64,000 nucleotides of DNA, taken from positions 10,315,501 through 10,379,500 of the forward strand of contig NC_092570.1 of the NCBI RefSeq assembly GCF_037975245.1. Direction: 5' to 3'. The position numbers were made by a program, and so were the translations under genes. A model generated the notes under the pieces. The model saw only the letters and a program-made list of their open reading frames with translations. It was not told the origin of the DNA and ran no database searches. Source of the DNA: Apostichopus japonicus (taxonomy: Eukaryota > Echinodermata > Holothuroidea > Aspidochirotida > Stichopodidae). This document shows, one piece after another, positions 32,770 to 45,289 of this stretch; the stretch's first letter is position 1; each line of letters starts with the position of its first letter.

Positions 32770-34510
32770 GTAACATAATTATATTTAACGCGCTGGTATA
32801 GAGAAGGGCAGTGTCGTCTCTGCATATATAGTCTACTGCTCTGTGGAAGGGATGATGCCTGCTAACTGCTTATAGTTAGTATTTTTTGCGCACCTTGGAT
32901 CATACATGGTTATCGCTGCTTTCTAAGCAGTGTAACAAATATGACATGCAAAATATGCAAAGTAGAAAACTTTGAAAAAGTTTAAGTTTGCATGAATGTG
33001 ACTTGATAATTCCTTGCATTGTGGGCAAATGCATTAAAACACTGTTGGAATCCCCCACTCCAAAAAAAAAAAATCACAACAACCTCGCTTTACATAGAAA
33101 TCCGGTTCTGGTAAAACGTTACAGATGAAACATTCGACACGTTTACAGCCATTATTCACGGATGTATATATAATACACCAAAATCCTACAGAAAATTCAA
33201 TATTATTCTCTTTGATGGTCTCATAGCTACGATGAGATATATTGTAGTTCGTTGGTTGCAATAGCAATGGTTGCCATGGTAATAGATGATATCTACATCG
33301 GCAATTTTGTGTCAAAAACTAAAACGGCTGAACCAATTTTCTTTCAAACTTGGTAGGAAGGTGCCCCATGATGGGAACTTGTATTTCAAAGATCCTAAGA
33401 ACAAATGCGAAAGGTCAGAGGTGAAAGGTCATATGTTTAAAGGATATGTCAAGTACAAAATATTTGATTACCATGGTAAACGTAGGTCATTGGCTAAAGC
33501 AGTCATAAACTTACAATTGGAAGCAAGCGCTATCATATTATACGGTTACCATGGTAACTAAGGTAAAGTCAGATTCAGAAGTCTAGTATCCAACGCTATA
33601 ACAAATTGTTAGTTATATAATCGAAACATTTGTACAGAGTCGAAGGTGCTATATTGCCGGCTTTTATACTTCTTAAACACAAAAATAGGAAGTCAGTGCA
33701 CGCGCGCAACAGCCCGCGCGCGTTTCTCACAACAAGACGTCTCACAGCGCGATCGTATACACTTAATCATGAAGCAAACTAGCGTGTGTTCGCATGCGTG
33801 TATTCGTTTGATTTGGCTGATCGCTTGGCCGTATTTGTAAGATAATTTCGTCAAGTTTGGGTAGGAAGGTGCCACGTGCTAGCGACGTATGCCTTCAAGA
33901 CCTTCAGAATGCAGCGAAAGGTGACCTTTTGCTATGAATACAAGGACAGCCTATTATCATGCCTTACCATATAGAAAGGAAAGTTTGTTCTTGTCACATC
34001 ACGATAACAAAATGGCACTAAAGGATGATATCGTGACAAAAATGATTGCATCTTTAAACAGTAATTATACGTATGAATATTAGTGTTATACAGTCTGTAA
34101 ATACAGTCGGCTCCATATACGCAATGGATCGGGCAGTCACGTGATGTGTACAGACGGAATTCCGTTTCTAGCCTTCTCCTCCGTGTCAATGATCCGTTGT
34201 TTCCATAGGTTCCGTGAAGTTTCTTTCGTTATTTCATAGATTCACGTGCCTCTAACGGACACCAGGAACTGGTCTCGTCAAATAACTCTCATTGACCCGG
34301 ATGAAAGCCTGATAATACTGTTTTAGGCACTTCCTACAAGCAATGTAAGGATTATAGTTCGACCCAGGATTTTTCAAGTCTGTATTTTTCTATCAAATAA
34401 CAAGCTTTAAACGACTGCATGGTTGTGATACATAAAGTTATATTATGACAATCATATGCAATTACAACGGTGAGCAGACTACCGGACATATACGATTCTG
34501 TTTTGAGCAG
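32770..34510. repeat. Intergenic with dispersed-repeat phrases
   Basis: 33290-33600 (GCTGAACCAATTTTCTTTCA, CTTGGTAGGAAGGTGCC, GGTCAGAGGTGAAAGGTCAT) and 33845-33930 (TTTGGGTAGGAAGGTGCCAC) share wording with 29010-29090 and belong to a dispersed family. CGCGCG-rich words sit at 33700-33725. The plus-strand frame 33286-33561 is repeat-derived. Confidence 0.45.
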
Positions 34511-34514
34511 TGGC

Positions 34515-34560
34515 GTGCAAAGGTTCTTAAAAGTGTGTGTGTGGGTGGGGCGGATTACAA
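34515..34560 (+). mobile_element. Orphan left end of a hAT-like element
   Basis: CAGTGGCGTGCAAAGGTTCT resembles the starts of the hAT MITEs in this window, and GTGTGTGGGTGGGGCGG follows. No matching right end was found within 500 bases, so this is probably truncated. Confidence 0.35.
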
Positions 34561-35070
34561 ATATCCCAAACAGGTTAAGGGTACGAACCTTGTTAGACCA
34601 GCGAAGGACTTTATAAAGTAGGGATGCGGTCCTGTGAGTCGCTGAAGGGGGAACTTCCCCCCTATCAATCTTAAATAGTTAAGGTTAAGATCGTAAAACT
34701 GTGAAGTCTGAATTCTGGTTGTCATCCTCAGCCCGAATGACGATGGGAGTTGGGGACCACCCCGCCCCCTTCCAATTTAAAGATAAACCTATAGTTGTAG
34801 AAAATGAGCATGGACAGGATAAACAGAGTTCAAGAGTAAAATACACGTGTATATAGTGTTATCCTCACAGTTAGGCTAATGCTCTCAAATTATTCTTACT
34901 TTTAAAAGTAAAAGTTTCATCCAATCCCCCCCCCCCCCACCTCAGGAAAGAAGCTGATCCATGAAGCCGCCAGGATGCAAGATTGTTCGTGTATTCTCTG
35001 TAATTACTCGTCCTAAATGGTTTAAACATGAAGACACGGGCAATGCTATGGTACTGTTTAAGAAAAAGTC

Positions 35071-35254
35071 GCCCAGGAAAGAACCTGGGCACGAAAACCA
35101 AACTACCAAACTACCGAACGACTGATCCGCTCTCAACACCAGTCCCCTTGCATCGGGACTGTGACTGTGTGATCATCGTCAGGTGTACATCACTATTCCC
35201 CTCGAAAGGAAACAGATACTACACGCGATCTTAGCCAAAAGGCCGAGAAGCGAT
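35071..35254 (-). ncRNA. U2-snRNA-like sequence with divergent 3' half
   Basis: Read on the minus strand from 35254, the first ~43 bases match U2 snRNA almost exactly: ATCGCTTCTCGGCCTTTTGG, CTAAGATC, then TGTAGTATCTGTT with the branch-point-pairing GUAGUA. The only change in that span is a three-base GCG. The next ~140 bases do not follow U2 but contain predicted hairpins: a short stem around CCTTTCGAGG, a stem AGTCCC/GGGACT, and a 7 bp GCCCAGG/CCTGGGC stem followed by a T-run. The total of about 184 nt is close to U2 length. It may be a divergent U2 variant, a chimeric pseudogene, or a U2-derived SINE. No clear Sm site; TTTGGTTTTCG is the nearest candidate. Confidence 0.6.
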
Positions 35255-35259
35255 GCTAT

Positions 35260-36050
35260 GGTGAACCACAATCTCCCAAAACACTGCAGTATTCTACGTC
35301 ATATTCATAATTAGGCCCTACTTCGCTTATATTGGACAGGTACTTTGTAATAAAACGGTGAAGGAAGAAGGACGAACGCTCACACATCGAGGACAGCAGG
35401 ACAAACTGAGACTGCCCTGCATAGCAATAGCTATAATCAAAATCAAACCAAGGAGTACAATATTACAACATTGCAAATAAATATTCGGTAATTTAAGAAT
35501 AACACGAATGCGACAGAAGTTTTGATGGCAACGAAATTCATTGCTTAGCTTTTCTCACTATAATAACATTACCATGTGACCATGTGATTCTCTTAAAGCT
35601 CTTAGTATCATCCAAATATTTCTGAGCACAACTGCCGTAAAAATGTTTTGTCAGTTAAACGTTATTGCCATTTAATCCTATTGATAAAAAATAAAAAAAA
35701 CATTGTTTTAATGGAAGATATTCTTGAAGACTAAGTATATGAATTTCCAATCTAAAAGGTATTCTTTGACAATGGTAAGGTTAAGAATTTGATTTGATTT
35801 CGTCATATAATCAAGCGAATGCTAATTAGCCTACTACAGACCTGTCGCATGCCAGCGTATATCCGCTGAAAGGAACAACAATTGACTTCATGCATGGTTG
35901 GAGTATATTATAACGATATTAATATCACGTGCACAAGTTTCTAGTAAAAGCAAATTACAGGAAGTTTGTATCACAATGGAAACTGGTGATCCGGATCCTC
36001 TCGATGAATCAAACCCACCGGAAGTATAATGGGAATTCCCCAGTTCTCAA
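35260..36050. other. Intergenic, nothing recognised
   Basis: AT-rich. The first 60 bases are the upstream flank of the U2-like sequence, where a snRNA promoter element could lie, but none was recognised. Confidence 0.4.
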
Positions 36051-36059
36051 TGATTAATC

Positions 36060-36725
36060 TTTGTAGGGTGTATAACTACATGTTTTGGCGTTCGAGGGAG
36101 GCCGTTCAAGACCGAGCCGGATGAAGTAAACTTGTGCCTGCGTAATTGGTGACGTCATAGGTTTTATATCACAGATCGAAAACCCTAGAATTTGATTTAG
36201 CAATTTTCTGCTTGTGAACATGCAGGAAAAGGCACTAAATTAAACGATATGTAGAGAATGATGGTGAGAATAATTTTAAAATTATGCAGATTTTGGTCAA
36301 AGGTCAACTTGGCCTAAACTGTGCGAAAAAGTCGCGAAACTCCTTCTACACCATACGTCCGATCAAGTTCAAACTTGGTGTGTGGGTGCCTGAACATGTA
36401 TAAACCTTGTGCCTATACGTGATTGGTGCCATAATAGGTCTAACGTTAACTTTCAAAGGTCGATAAAAACAAAAGCCATTTTCTGCTTATCAACATGTAA
36501 GATGCCATGAAGCCACACAATATGTAGAAAATAATGAGACAAATATTAGAATATTCCTTTTTGAAAGTTGAGGGTTAGGTTGAAAGGACAATGTAGGTCA
36601 GGGGTGAAATTGCATCAAATTGATGTCTTGCATGAAATGACATTGATGTTAGGTCATGGAGGAGATGGGATCTACAACTCCATTGATTGCCCTCTTGTTA
36701 AGCATTGTAAGCAGACTTATTATTT
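36060..36725 (+). repeat. Dispersed repeat related to 54030-55290
   Basis: Shares phrasing with the 54-55 kb region: GATCAAGTTCAAACTTGGTG with GGTGCCTG, and a single copy of the 30 bp unit (ACTCCATTGATTGCCCTCTT) that is tandemly amplified at 55091-55280. Non-coding. Confidence 0.5.
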
Positions 36726-36893
36726 TCTCAAAGGTTTGTAGAGGTGCAGTATATGTTATAACTTGTAAATTCTTTGCATAGGATATGCTGGGCCTCATTT
36801 TTTAAACAAATACTGCGTGGCATTTGGAAGATGGCATGTATATGTCACATTTATCTCAAGACTCAAAAGGCACAGTATGTATGTGGCAGTGTG

Positions 36894-37261
36894 CAGTGGC
36901 GTAGGAAGGTACTTTTGAGTGGGGGGGGGGGGCTGAAGACTGATGGCCGGCCTTGGGGAGGGGTCTAAGGGGAGGGGGTGTCCCTCTCCCCTTTGGAAAT
37001 TTTTGCATTTCCAGGTGGCCTCAGATGCAATTTGGTGCAATATAGCACACTTCAACACCCACTTCATTTTGTAAACTTAATTTTGTATTTTCACCTGGCC
37101 TTAGATGCAATGTGCTCCAAATGAGATTTTTTTTCTCATTTGGAAATGAAAAAGGGGTTTTCTGACTTGCGGCGGGGGGGGGGGGGCGGAACGATACTTC
37201 CGCCCCTCCACATTTTTCACTGGGGGGCTGGCGCCCCCAGCCCCCGGTTCCTACGCCCTTG
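36894..37261 (+). mobile_element. hAT MITE, family A, copy 2
   Basis: Begins CAGTGGCGTAGGAAGG and ends CGGTTCCTACGCCCTTG, with perfect 8 bp flanking repeats GCAGTGTG (36886-36893 and 37262-37269). Same family as 13788-14128, including the GCTGAAGACTGATGGCCGGC and ATTTTGTATTTTCACC segments. Non-coding. Confidence 0.9.
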
Positions 37262-37334
37262 GCAGTGTGTCTCACCACGCGGTGGCGGATGTGGTCCTAT
37301 GGTTACTATACAGCCGAATCCCGTGTTGGAGGTA

Positions 37335-38022
37335 CATGGGCGCAGATCAGTCTTGGATAATGGTGGGGACGCGTGTATGTTCTCTGATACTATCTAAGTG
37401 GAGCGTGACCATGGGTTCGCGCGAAGCGTACACAATTTTTGGGGGCAAATATATGCCTCCCAGATCGCCGGAAATAACACTTCCCAGACCCAATGATGCT
37501 CCCAAACCTCCTTCAGTTTAAGATCTCATGGCTTAGAAATTTAGTTTAGGGGAAAACATCAGTGGGCGTCTGCAGAATAAAAATCAGGAGACAAATATTC
37601 CAAATAGGCTTTTGTATACGATGGGTCTGGGGTCCTCTTCCAGAAAACACCGCAGGACGTGAAGCTAGCCCAAATTGGCAACACACAGTGTGAGTTGTTA
37701 ACGATTGTTTTGTTCGCACTCAGTTCGTTTTGCTGACCAAAATTTACCAGTCTCGTTTATAGATTATGTTTCACATGGTTGAATGTGTTAATACTTCAGC
37801 GGAGAAGTCACGCCTAACAGTGTTAATAGTAATAATTCTCGTCTCTTATAGCATGTCATTTGCACAATGCTGGATCAAACTGCGCCAAAGTTCAATAAAG
37901 GGGAATTTGAAATGCAACATTTGGTCAAGACAAATTGATGGGGACACGGTATATCATGTCCCCACCACTGAAAAAGTTGGCGGGGACGTGTCCCGCTGTC
38001 CCTACCAGGATCTGCGCCCATG
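37335..38022 (+). mobile_element. hAT-like element with conserved core
   Basis: Inverted ends CATGGGCGCAGATC and GATCTGCGCCCATG, perfect over 14 bases. Flanks TGGAGGTA (37327-37334) and TGGAGGTC (38023-38030) match at 7 of 8. The shared hairpin core is at 37391-37490. The inner ends are GATAATGGTGGGGAC and GTCCCCACCAC-like. No transposase. Confidence 0.82.
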
Positions 38023-38039
38023 TGGAGGTCCACAGCCAG

Positions 38040-39420
38040 ATTAAATTAAACATTTTTGTCGGAAATGATGCAACCTGAAGCATATCTAGGCTATAACTTA
38101 GATCTATAAATAGGTCTATTTTCAAAGTTGTGTTAATAATGTTTTTCTTCTTTGTGTGAGGTTGAAAGATTGGGGGACCCCCCTGGATCCTAGCAACATC
38201 AATATCATTTATCAGTATATTGACATGCAGTAGCATTGCAGCCCTGGTTGTTTTGTCATTCTTGATTAGAAAAGCAAATGACCTACATTTTCTTAATCAA
38301 ACTATTGTGCTTTGTGTCCCTACCTTCTGGTGGTCTTACCTACCAAAATATAACTACAGAAAATGAATCATACTAATGGATGTTGAATATAATGGAAAGT
38401 ATTTCTTTCAATTCAATAACCTTTAATAGACAACGTTTAACAACGTGTGCAATGATTACTTAAATGAGAAAACGAAAAATCCCAAACAACATTATTACCT
38501 CATTCCTTCACGTAGTGTACATGCATACATGCATATTGTACCCTGTATTTACTATTTTTTGCTAATTGGTACTAAAATTGCTGCCCACCTCACACCTCTT
38601 GAGACATTGTACTGATTCTTAGTGAGTTGGTCTGACTTAACTGAGGTGTTATAGCAAAATCTTTGACTGGGCTTAATATTCTTGAGGTGGGGTGGGGGTG
38701 GGGTGGAGGGGGGAGGGTAAAATGTAATATGTGTGTGGGTGTACTTCCGACTTTCTTAGTCATAATGATGAAGTCAAACTGGATATATACTTTAGATTTG
38801 GGATAAAATCTGCTGCTATGTGGATTGACTATATACGTGTTATCATTTCATTGTTTGAAATCAAAATATCAGCACATTTATCTGAATTAAAAATTATCTC
38901 AAAAATTCCCCTTGTTTAGATCATGGATTGAGACAAACATAACCAAATCACCTGATGGTGTATTTGTTATCCCTTTTGAAAGTTTCGAAAGTTGATGAGT
39001 ATTACTTTTCATAAGAAAAGTGAGCTTTGGAGAGTTTGATATACCTATAAGGGGAAGACCTTTACATATGTTATGTTTGTTTCACTTCCCCATGTTACTT
39101 TAGAGATGCTTGATTATTCAGACCACAAAATTACGTTTTCCTCCCACGCAATTAATAGTAAAACCGCGTGACTACGACAGAGACGACCATCCCATCCTTA
39201 TTTTATTTTGTATAATGTTTGCAATAAGAAACATTCTAAACATTCATTCAAACAATTCAGCCAAACAGTGTATGAAACAGTATAATATTTTGCCGTTTGG
39301 CATCTGCATAATAGCCAATGAACATGTTTTTTTTTTTAAATTATTAAACTTACATTTTCAGCAATTTTTAATTTAATTTAATTCTTAAATTTACAGTTGA
39401 AAGCAGTTGAACAAACATTT
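38040..39420. other. Intergenic with a G-rich tract
   Basis: 38685-38718 is a dense run of G-triplets that could form a G-quadruplex. The remaining sequence is AT-rich without a recognised gene. Confidence 0.45.
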
Positions 39421-40010
39421 CCTTAAGTTTGACCTCCCCCTTCGACCAAGTGACCTTTGGGCGTTATAACTTACCTGATGCAATGTAGACATGTAAAGTC
39501 TGATATCCTACATGGTTTGCATGCTTTCGGCCATTATGTCGTATTGATGTATGCATACATGGCCAAAGTTATGTCCCTTGGTTATTATACCTTCGACATC
39601 TGACATTTGACCGTATGGCGTCACAGGTCACTGGCGACACGATACCATATGCCCAGGAACATATACCAACCAAGTTTGAAGTCCATCGGTCTTATGGTTA
39701 ATGAATGGTTTGCGAAACGCTTTTCCTATATTAATTAATGCGTTGTAGACTTACAGAGCCTGATATCGCAGGTTTCGACAGTTTTGCTATTTTTGCTATT
39801 TGAAATTTGACCTATGTGGTTTGATCCAATGACGTCGAAGGTCACGGCGGCAATGTATCCATGTTCATGCACATACCCATTAAATTTGAATAAAATCGGC
39901 CCACGGTTTAGACGGAGTTAAAACTGTTAACACTGTTCACACACTGCATGCACGCGGTGCCAAGGCTGCTTCTTTGCACAAATTGCGTGTCAATAGAGGG
40001 CGCAACTAAA
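39420..40010 (+). repeat. Dispersed non-coding repeat
   Basis: Contains phrases such as CCAAGTTTGAAGTCCATCGG and several GACCTTTGAC- or TGACATTTGACC-like words. This is the style of a high-copy dispersed repeat in marine invertebrates. Ends are not defined. Confidence 0.45.
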
Positions 40011-41980
40011 ACAAAACAACAAACATTCCAACACGTGTGCATATCAATGCATTGTTTTAGCTCATGTTTATACCTTACAAAGGACATGCCTTATATTAAA
40101 AGGGATAGTATATTTGCGGTAGTTTGAACGTGGAACCGGGATTTTGGTCCTCCCTCGGCAAAATAACATATCAAAACAAGTGCACACACACACACATTAC
40201 TTTGTGACCCTCACCTTAAGCTTAGTCAAATGGGAGTATCATTTTTGTGCAAATTGAGTATTGAATTCAATATCTCATCCCCAGCATATTATATAACATC
40301 ATGTGGATAAGGTAATTGTACGCAACGTATTAATTTGACACAGGTGTACGGTGTTTCAGTGAAAGTACACAACTTTTTAGCACAGTTAGCATACGAGAAA
40401 GAATATGGATGCAAATAGACATACAGGCTTATTAAGAATAACTTACATTGCCTGCCACTGGAATACCTCTTTGATCATGATGATTTTAATCTTGGTTAAA
40501 AGAGACAAAAACCGGTAGTAATCGTAACACTTTATAAGTTTGAGATACTTAGGTTGATTACATGTTTCCAATAAACCCGCAATAAGGTCCACTCGTCGGC
40601 TTGATCAATAAATAAACTGCTATCGCAAAACGGAATAGCGCCATAGTCTGGTGGGCGTGAACACGACAAAGTAGTCGTTTACCATACAGATTAAGCAAGT
40701 TTTAACATTCTTTCGTCTTTAAATCTTGAGGAGGTATGGAATGGAACTGCGTTGTATTTATCATGACTAGAAATTTGCTGAAATTAACGTAAAAATGTAC
40801 TTACACTTTGAAACAGACTGGACTAGCGAGTTGGACTTGCTTGATGTATAAGTACAGCTAATATGTAAATCATTGATTCTTAGTAGCGAGCAAAATAATT
40901 TACTGAAGAATCCAAACTATATATCAACCATTGACGTCGATTACGCTCTGAATGTAACAACAAGTTCCTTTTTATTTACTACTTCCTTCCAGTATATCAG
41001 TCACATAGAAAACCGTTTCCTATGAATATTTACGAGCGAAGGTGTGATATATTTGGGTGCCTGGCAACCTTCCATTTGAATCATCGAAATTCAAATAGGG
41101 CACTGTAATGAATTGAACTCGACACTGGAATATACATAGCTGTATGAATGAGTCGAAATGAAATCACCCAAAGGAGCATTTTCGAACGGTCATCACTTTA
41201 ACCTGGCTAATAAATTGATTAAAGATTGCTTTAATTACCTACAAGTACGAATCAATAGTAAATATTTAAGCCGGCAAAGATCAGGCAATATTAAGTGCCC
41301 TTTTGTAACTTTCGAAACCTGCGAGGATGAATTGCCTCCAGTTTTAGGCCGTTCTGAAGATTGTGTGCTTTTAAATTATCCCTGCATTACATTCAGAATG
41401 GTTACCTTAGACAGCCAAATGTCTAACTGAGATTGGCAGTGAAGTTCTGATTGAATTCTGTTATCTGTATAGTTTTAATATCATATTCTCATTCTAGTTT
41501 ATCCGTTACGTCGTTTTTAACCATTATTCTATATTATCGGTCCCGTAGTCAGAGATCATTTTCCCCCCTTTTCTTTTTGTTGGGAGGGTCGGGGGTTGGG
41601 GCACAAATATTGGCTGATGTCCGTCATCGGCATGAATCTAAAGGCAAGGCAAGGGAATGGGTGTCCCCTCCCCTTTGACTTTTTATTTCGGTAAGTGGGC
41701 TTAATGAGCAACATGGTGCTATAATATATATATTAGTTTAGCTGCTTTTGTGCAGTAAATTTGAAATGTCAGTGTTTATAAGACTGCGTGTGTGTTTGTG
41801 TAATATCTTTTAACCATTTGCAAAGAAGTACGAGTTTTTACCACTCTTCCACCCACCGTGGGGTGGGGGGGGTGGGCATGTGTATCATACCTGCAGCTGA
41901 GAGCTGGAACACAGCTCCCTGTGCAGTTGCATAGAGCAGTCTTTTCTTGACAGAAAATAAAAAATATACTCAACATATAA
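40010..41980. other. Intergenic; weak exon-like segments
   Basis: 41158-41430 (plus, 90 codons from ATG) is an unrecognised open frame. Minus-strand segments ending at GTAAGT donors (40446-40490 and ~40806-40858) look exon-like but their phases do not join. No gene is called. Confidence 0.35.
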
Positions 41981-41984
41981 CTTT

Positions 41985-42215
41985 ATGTGTGAACGGTTTC
42001 AAATCAGCTCTCAAAACGTATCTTTTCACCAAAGCATATGTGTTATAATTGTTATTATTATGTTAAGCGCTACGAGAATTATTTCATAGTTTGTTTGGCG
42101 CTATATCAAAATTATGTATTATGTATTATTATTATTATTATTAATATTATTAATAATATTAATATATGTATTATTGTTATTATTAGTATTATTATAAGTA
42201 TTATTATTATTATGT
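41985..42215 (+). mobile_element. LINE 3' terminus with (ATT)n tail
   Basis: The plus-strand translation ends FKSALKTYLFTKAYVL-stop, the typical C-terminal tail of CR1/L2-like ORF2 proteins. A short 3' UTR follows with GCGCTATATCAAAATTATG and then a long (ATT)n run. Extreme 5' truncation. Confidence 0.6.
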
Positions 42216-42219
42216 CGTT

Positions 42220-44885
42220 TGTGTTTTAAGTAAGAAACTGAAAGCGCCCGATATAATTTTTAATTTTTTTGTATAGTGAAATAACTCTTCCCCGGGAAGA
42301 AACTGACCAATCCGTGCTTATAGTTTAAGAGTGGAAATGACGCATGCGCAGTTTATATCTTCAGTTTTTATCATAGATGATTACATGACCAAAGTTCTTT
42401 GACTCAATTTCACGGGAATGTAATTGTATGTTTGCTAGTTGAATTTTTGGAACACGGTAAAATATATTTAAATCATGATATCAAACTTACTTATAAATTT
42501 GCTTATACTTTCAAGGAACACTGTACGGAAGCTTAGAAGTACATTAAGATAAGAATATCTTTACCAATAAAGCTGACAACTGTATATAAATCGACATTTT
42601 TGAGAGAACTGCTGGAATAATGAGATGTAATGAGTAGTCACTTCATCATATTTCATATAATTGTTAAATTGTATACATTTGAAAAAAGTCAACAAATTAA
42701 TCATTTTGCAGAGAATTGTTAAATTTCTCACTTGGAAGGAAAGAAGGAAGGACACAATTTAAAATTTTACAGAAAATTGTTGAAATGACGAGATGTGAGA
42801 AGTTGTCATTTAATAATTTTTCAGAAGATTGTTGAATTATCGAAAATTGTATCTTTTTTTGTTTTTGTGTTAAGTGTTATCTTGTTATCTGAACCTTTTT
42901 CTGAACAATGTCAACTAATTAGGTAAGGATAATCTTATCGTAATGGCATTTTGGAGCTACCGTAAGATTTTCATTCGAGTGTTTTCACGTACAGTAAATA
43001 AATTCAAATATTGATTCGTGCGTGATTGGTGCAACTGAATGGCCATTAATAGTTATGATTTACCCTACACATGTATCAATGATTTATCACTTAACTTCCA
43101 GGATCAAGCCTATGCAAACCTGCCATTATGTTTTATATATGAAGAGGGGGGGGGGGGGGGGTGATATGGGGATATCAAAACACGTGTGAAACGGGAGGTT
43201 CCACACCATAGTGTCTATAATGCCCCCCGTCGTAATAACATTCGACCGGAAAAGTACAGTCCATAGTGGAATGTTGTCTCCATACACTTGACATTGCGCT
43301 TAGAAGACTTGGGATTTGGAAGACTGCGTCACAATTATATAACTAGGGATATACTACCTCGGGAGTACTTTAAAGCAGTCAGCTGGATCATGTTTATTAG
43401 CAACACATTCCCAAGCAATCAAACTCAGCATGAACGTAGACGTTTAATCATGAACGGTAAATATTTCCTAAAAAGTCCTAAAGAGTCCCTAAAAAGTCTT
43501 ATTTCAACAAAAAGTCGACAGAAATAAAAAGCCGTAATGTAGAGAGAGTACTAAAAATGACAATTCGAAATGTCTACTTTTTCGTCGTAATTTTGACTTT
43601 TTATAGCGATAAAATTCGGTAGACAAAACAACAATCGAAAGTTTGATATTAGAGTCAAACTCTTGACTGAGATAAAATAGTTAAATTTATAAGAAAAAAA
43701 AAGTCAAAAGTATGGTATGCTACTTACGAGATAATCAAAGTTCAAATTAAAAAAGGGAAACTCTCAAGCTGGAAGAACATGTCGTAATTTAAAAAAAAAA
43801 ATCGTCGAAAAATTGGAGATAATATTGTCTTATCTGGGCACCGCTGCATCTACACAGCTTAAACTTAAGCTCAGTTGGAAGACCTCTTAATCCAGCCGTT
43901 TTCTCCTACCGCCCCACCCTCGCCAATAAGTGGTATATAGCAAACTAAATTTATACTGCTTTATACTATTACAAAATGACACAATAGCAAACTTACATGA
44001 TTTCCTCTCGGCCTACCCCTACTGCATTATAAACAACCTAAATATCTCTATTTCTGATCGACGCTTTCAGAGAGCTCACCATATTATAGATTCCGAGTTG
44101 TGTTAATGAGGGAGTAATTAATGAATGAAATTCGATTTGTCAATAGATTAGTTTGCTGTACTGTGCAACCAGCTGGATGAAGAATGTTCTATTTACAAAC
44201 GTGGTAAGGACGATTATTCAAAGTTTTCAAGCGGTGTTTATAAAAAAAAAACTGCTCATATTTCTCATCGTTCCATCGACGTTATCAAATAATAGTTAAA
44301 TATCGTTTCTACGTTATGGAACTGTTTCCATTACCTATATGCACTACACTTTAAACTTTAGTTGAAGTTGCATTTGACTATATATATACAACACAGATGC
44401 ATTGTAAAACAAAATTAATCTTTCCATGAGGTTCCTGTATATGCCAGGCTACGTAAAGTTCACTTTACGCCTCCAACTGTTACGGTCGGTAGCATTAATT
44501 GTCCCAATTGGAAGGTAACGCGTTTATACCCACCGTTTCAAAATTCATAATCAAATGCCCCTAGGGGGAACCTTTTATGCTAATAGATTTCCCGGCGGGC
44601 ATTTTCTGCTCTGCAACAGTCTGTCTGTCGATTATATTCCGCCAAGTCAACAAGATAAATGCCGAAGGGTGAAATTGTCACCATCCGACTTCATATTTCC
44701 AATAAGATGGAGCCTCGTCTGCAGTTTATTACATGAAATGATTTTAAGGCCATATGAACTATCTAATTTTCAAACGCATAGATCTAATTTAAACCTGGAT
44801 CTCCTGTAATAACCACCACTGGAAGAAACCTTTCAAGTATGATATCATGGTCCAATGGGAAGTAGACATTCTATACATGTCTTCA
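42220..44885. other. Intergenic; poly-G run
   Basis: AT-rich. 43146-43162 is an uninterrupted G-run of about 17. The open frame at 43288-43527 has no recognised domain. Confidence 0.4.
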
Positions 44886-44894
44886 CCATCAGAA

Positions 44895-45284
44895 CAGTGG
44901 CGGAGCGTCCATACAGTCAGGGGGGCGGATGCCCCCCCCCCCCCTGACGGACTCAAATGGACTGTTGGCGCCCTTTTCAGCTCTTTACCACTTTTTACTT
45001 ATTCGCGATTATTGACTTTTATATTGCGCTCTCATGCATCCTGTTGACATTTGTCACATTTTGTTGGTGTAATTTGGCGATGACACCTTTTTTTATTCTT
45101 CGTTTATCTGCAAATCAGCCAGGCCCGGAAAGGGTCATTTCCGGCGATCTAGTGAGTATCTTTACTCAAAAAATTTATGTACGCTACGCGCCAACCTGTG
45201 GTGGCGCTCCGCTTAGATAGTGTCGAAAGCGCCCCTACAGACCATTCTCGTCCCTCCTGACCAATACCCGTAGCTCCGCCACTG
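44895..45284 (-). mobile_element. hAT-like MITE with inverted-orientation core
   Basis: Inverted ends CAGTGGCGGAGC and GCTCCGCCACTG, perfect over 12 bases, with perfect 8 bp flanking repeats CATCAGAA (44887-44894 and 45285-45292). The shared hairpin core is at 45134-45222 in the opposite orientation to the other copies, hence the minus assignment. Non-coding. Confidence 0.9.
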
Positions 45285-45289
45285 CATCA

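Noticed and set aside
33286-33561. Plus-strand 91-codon open frame
   Set aside because: It lies in a dispersed repeat whose wording recurs near 29.0 and 33.9 kb.
40446-40858. Two minus-strand exon-like segments ending at GTAAGT
   Set aside because: Their phases do not join without a stop and neither resembles a known protein; they could be untranslated exons at most.
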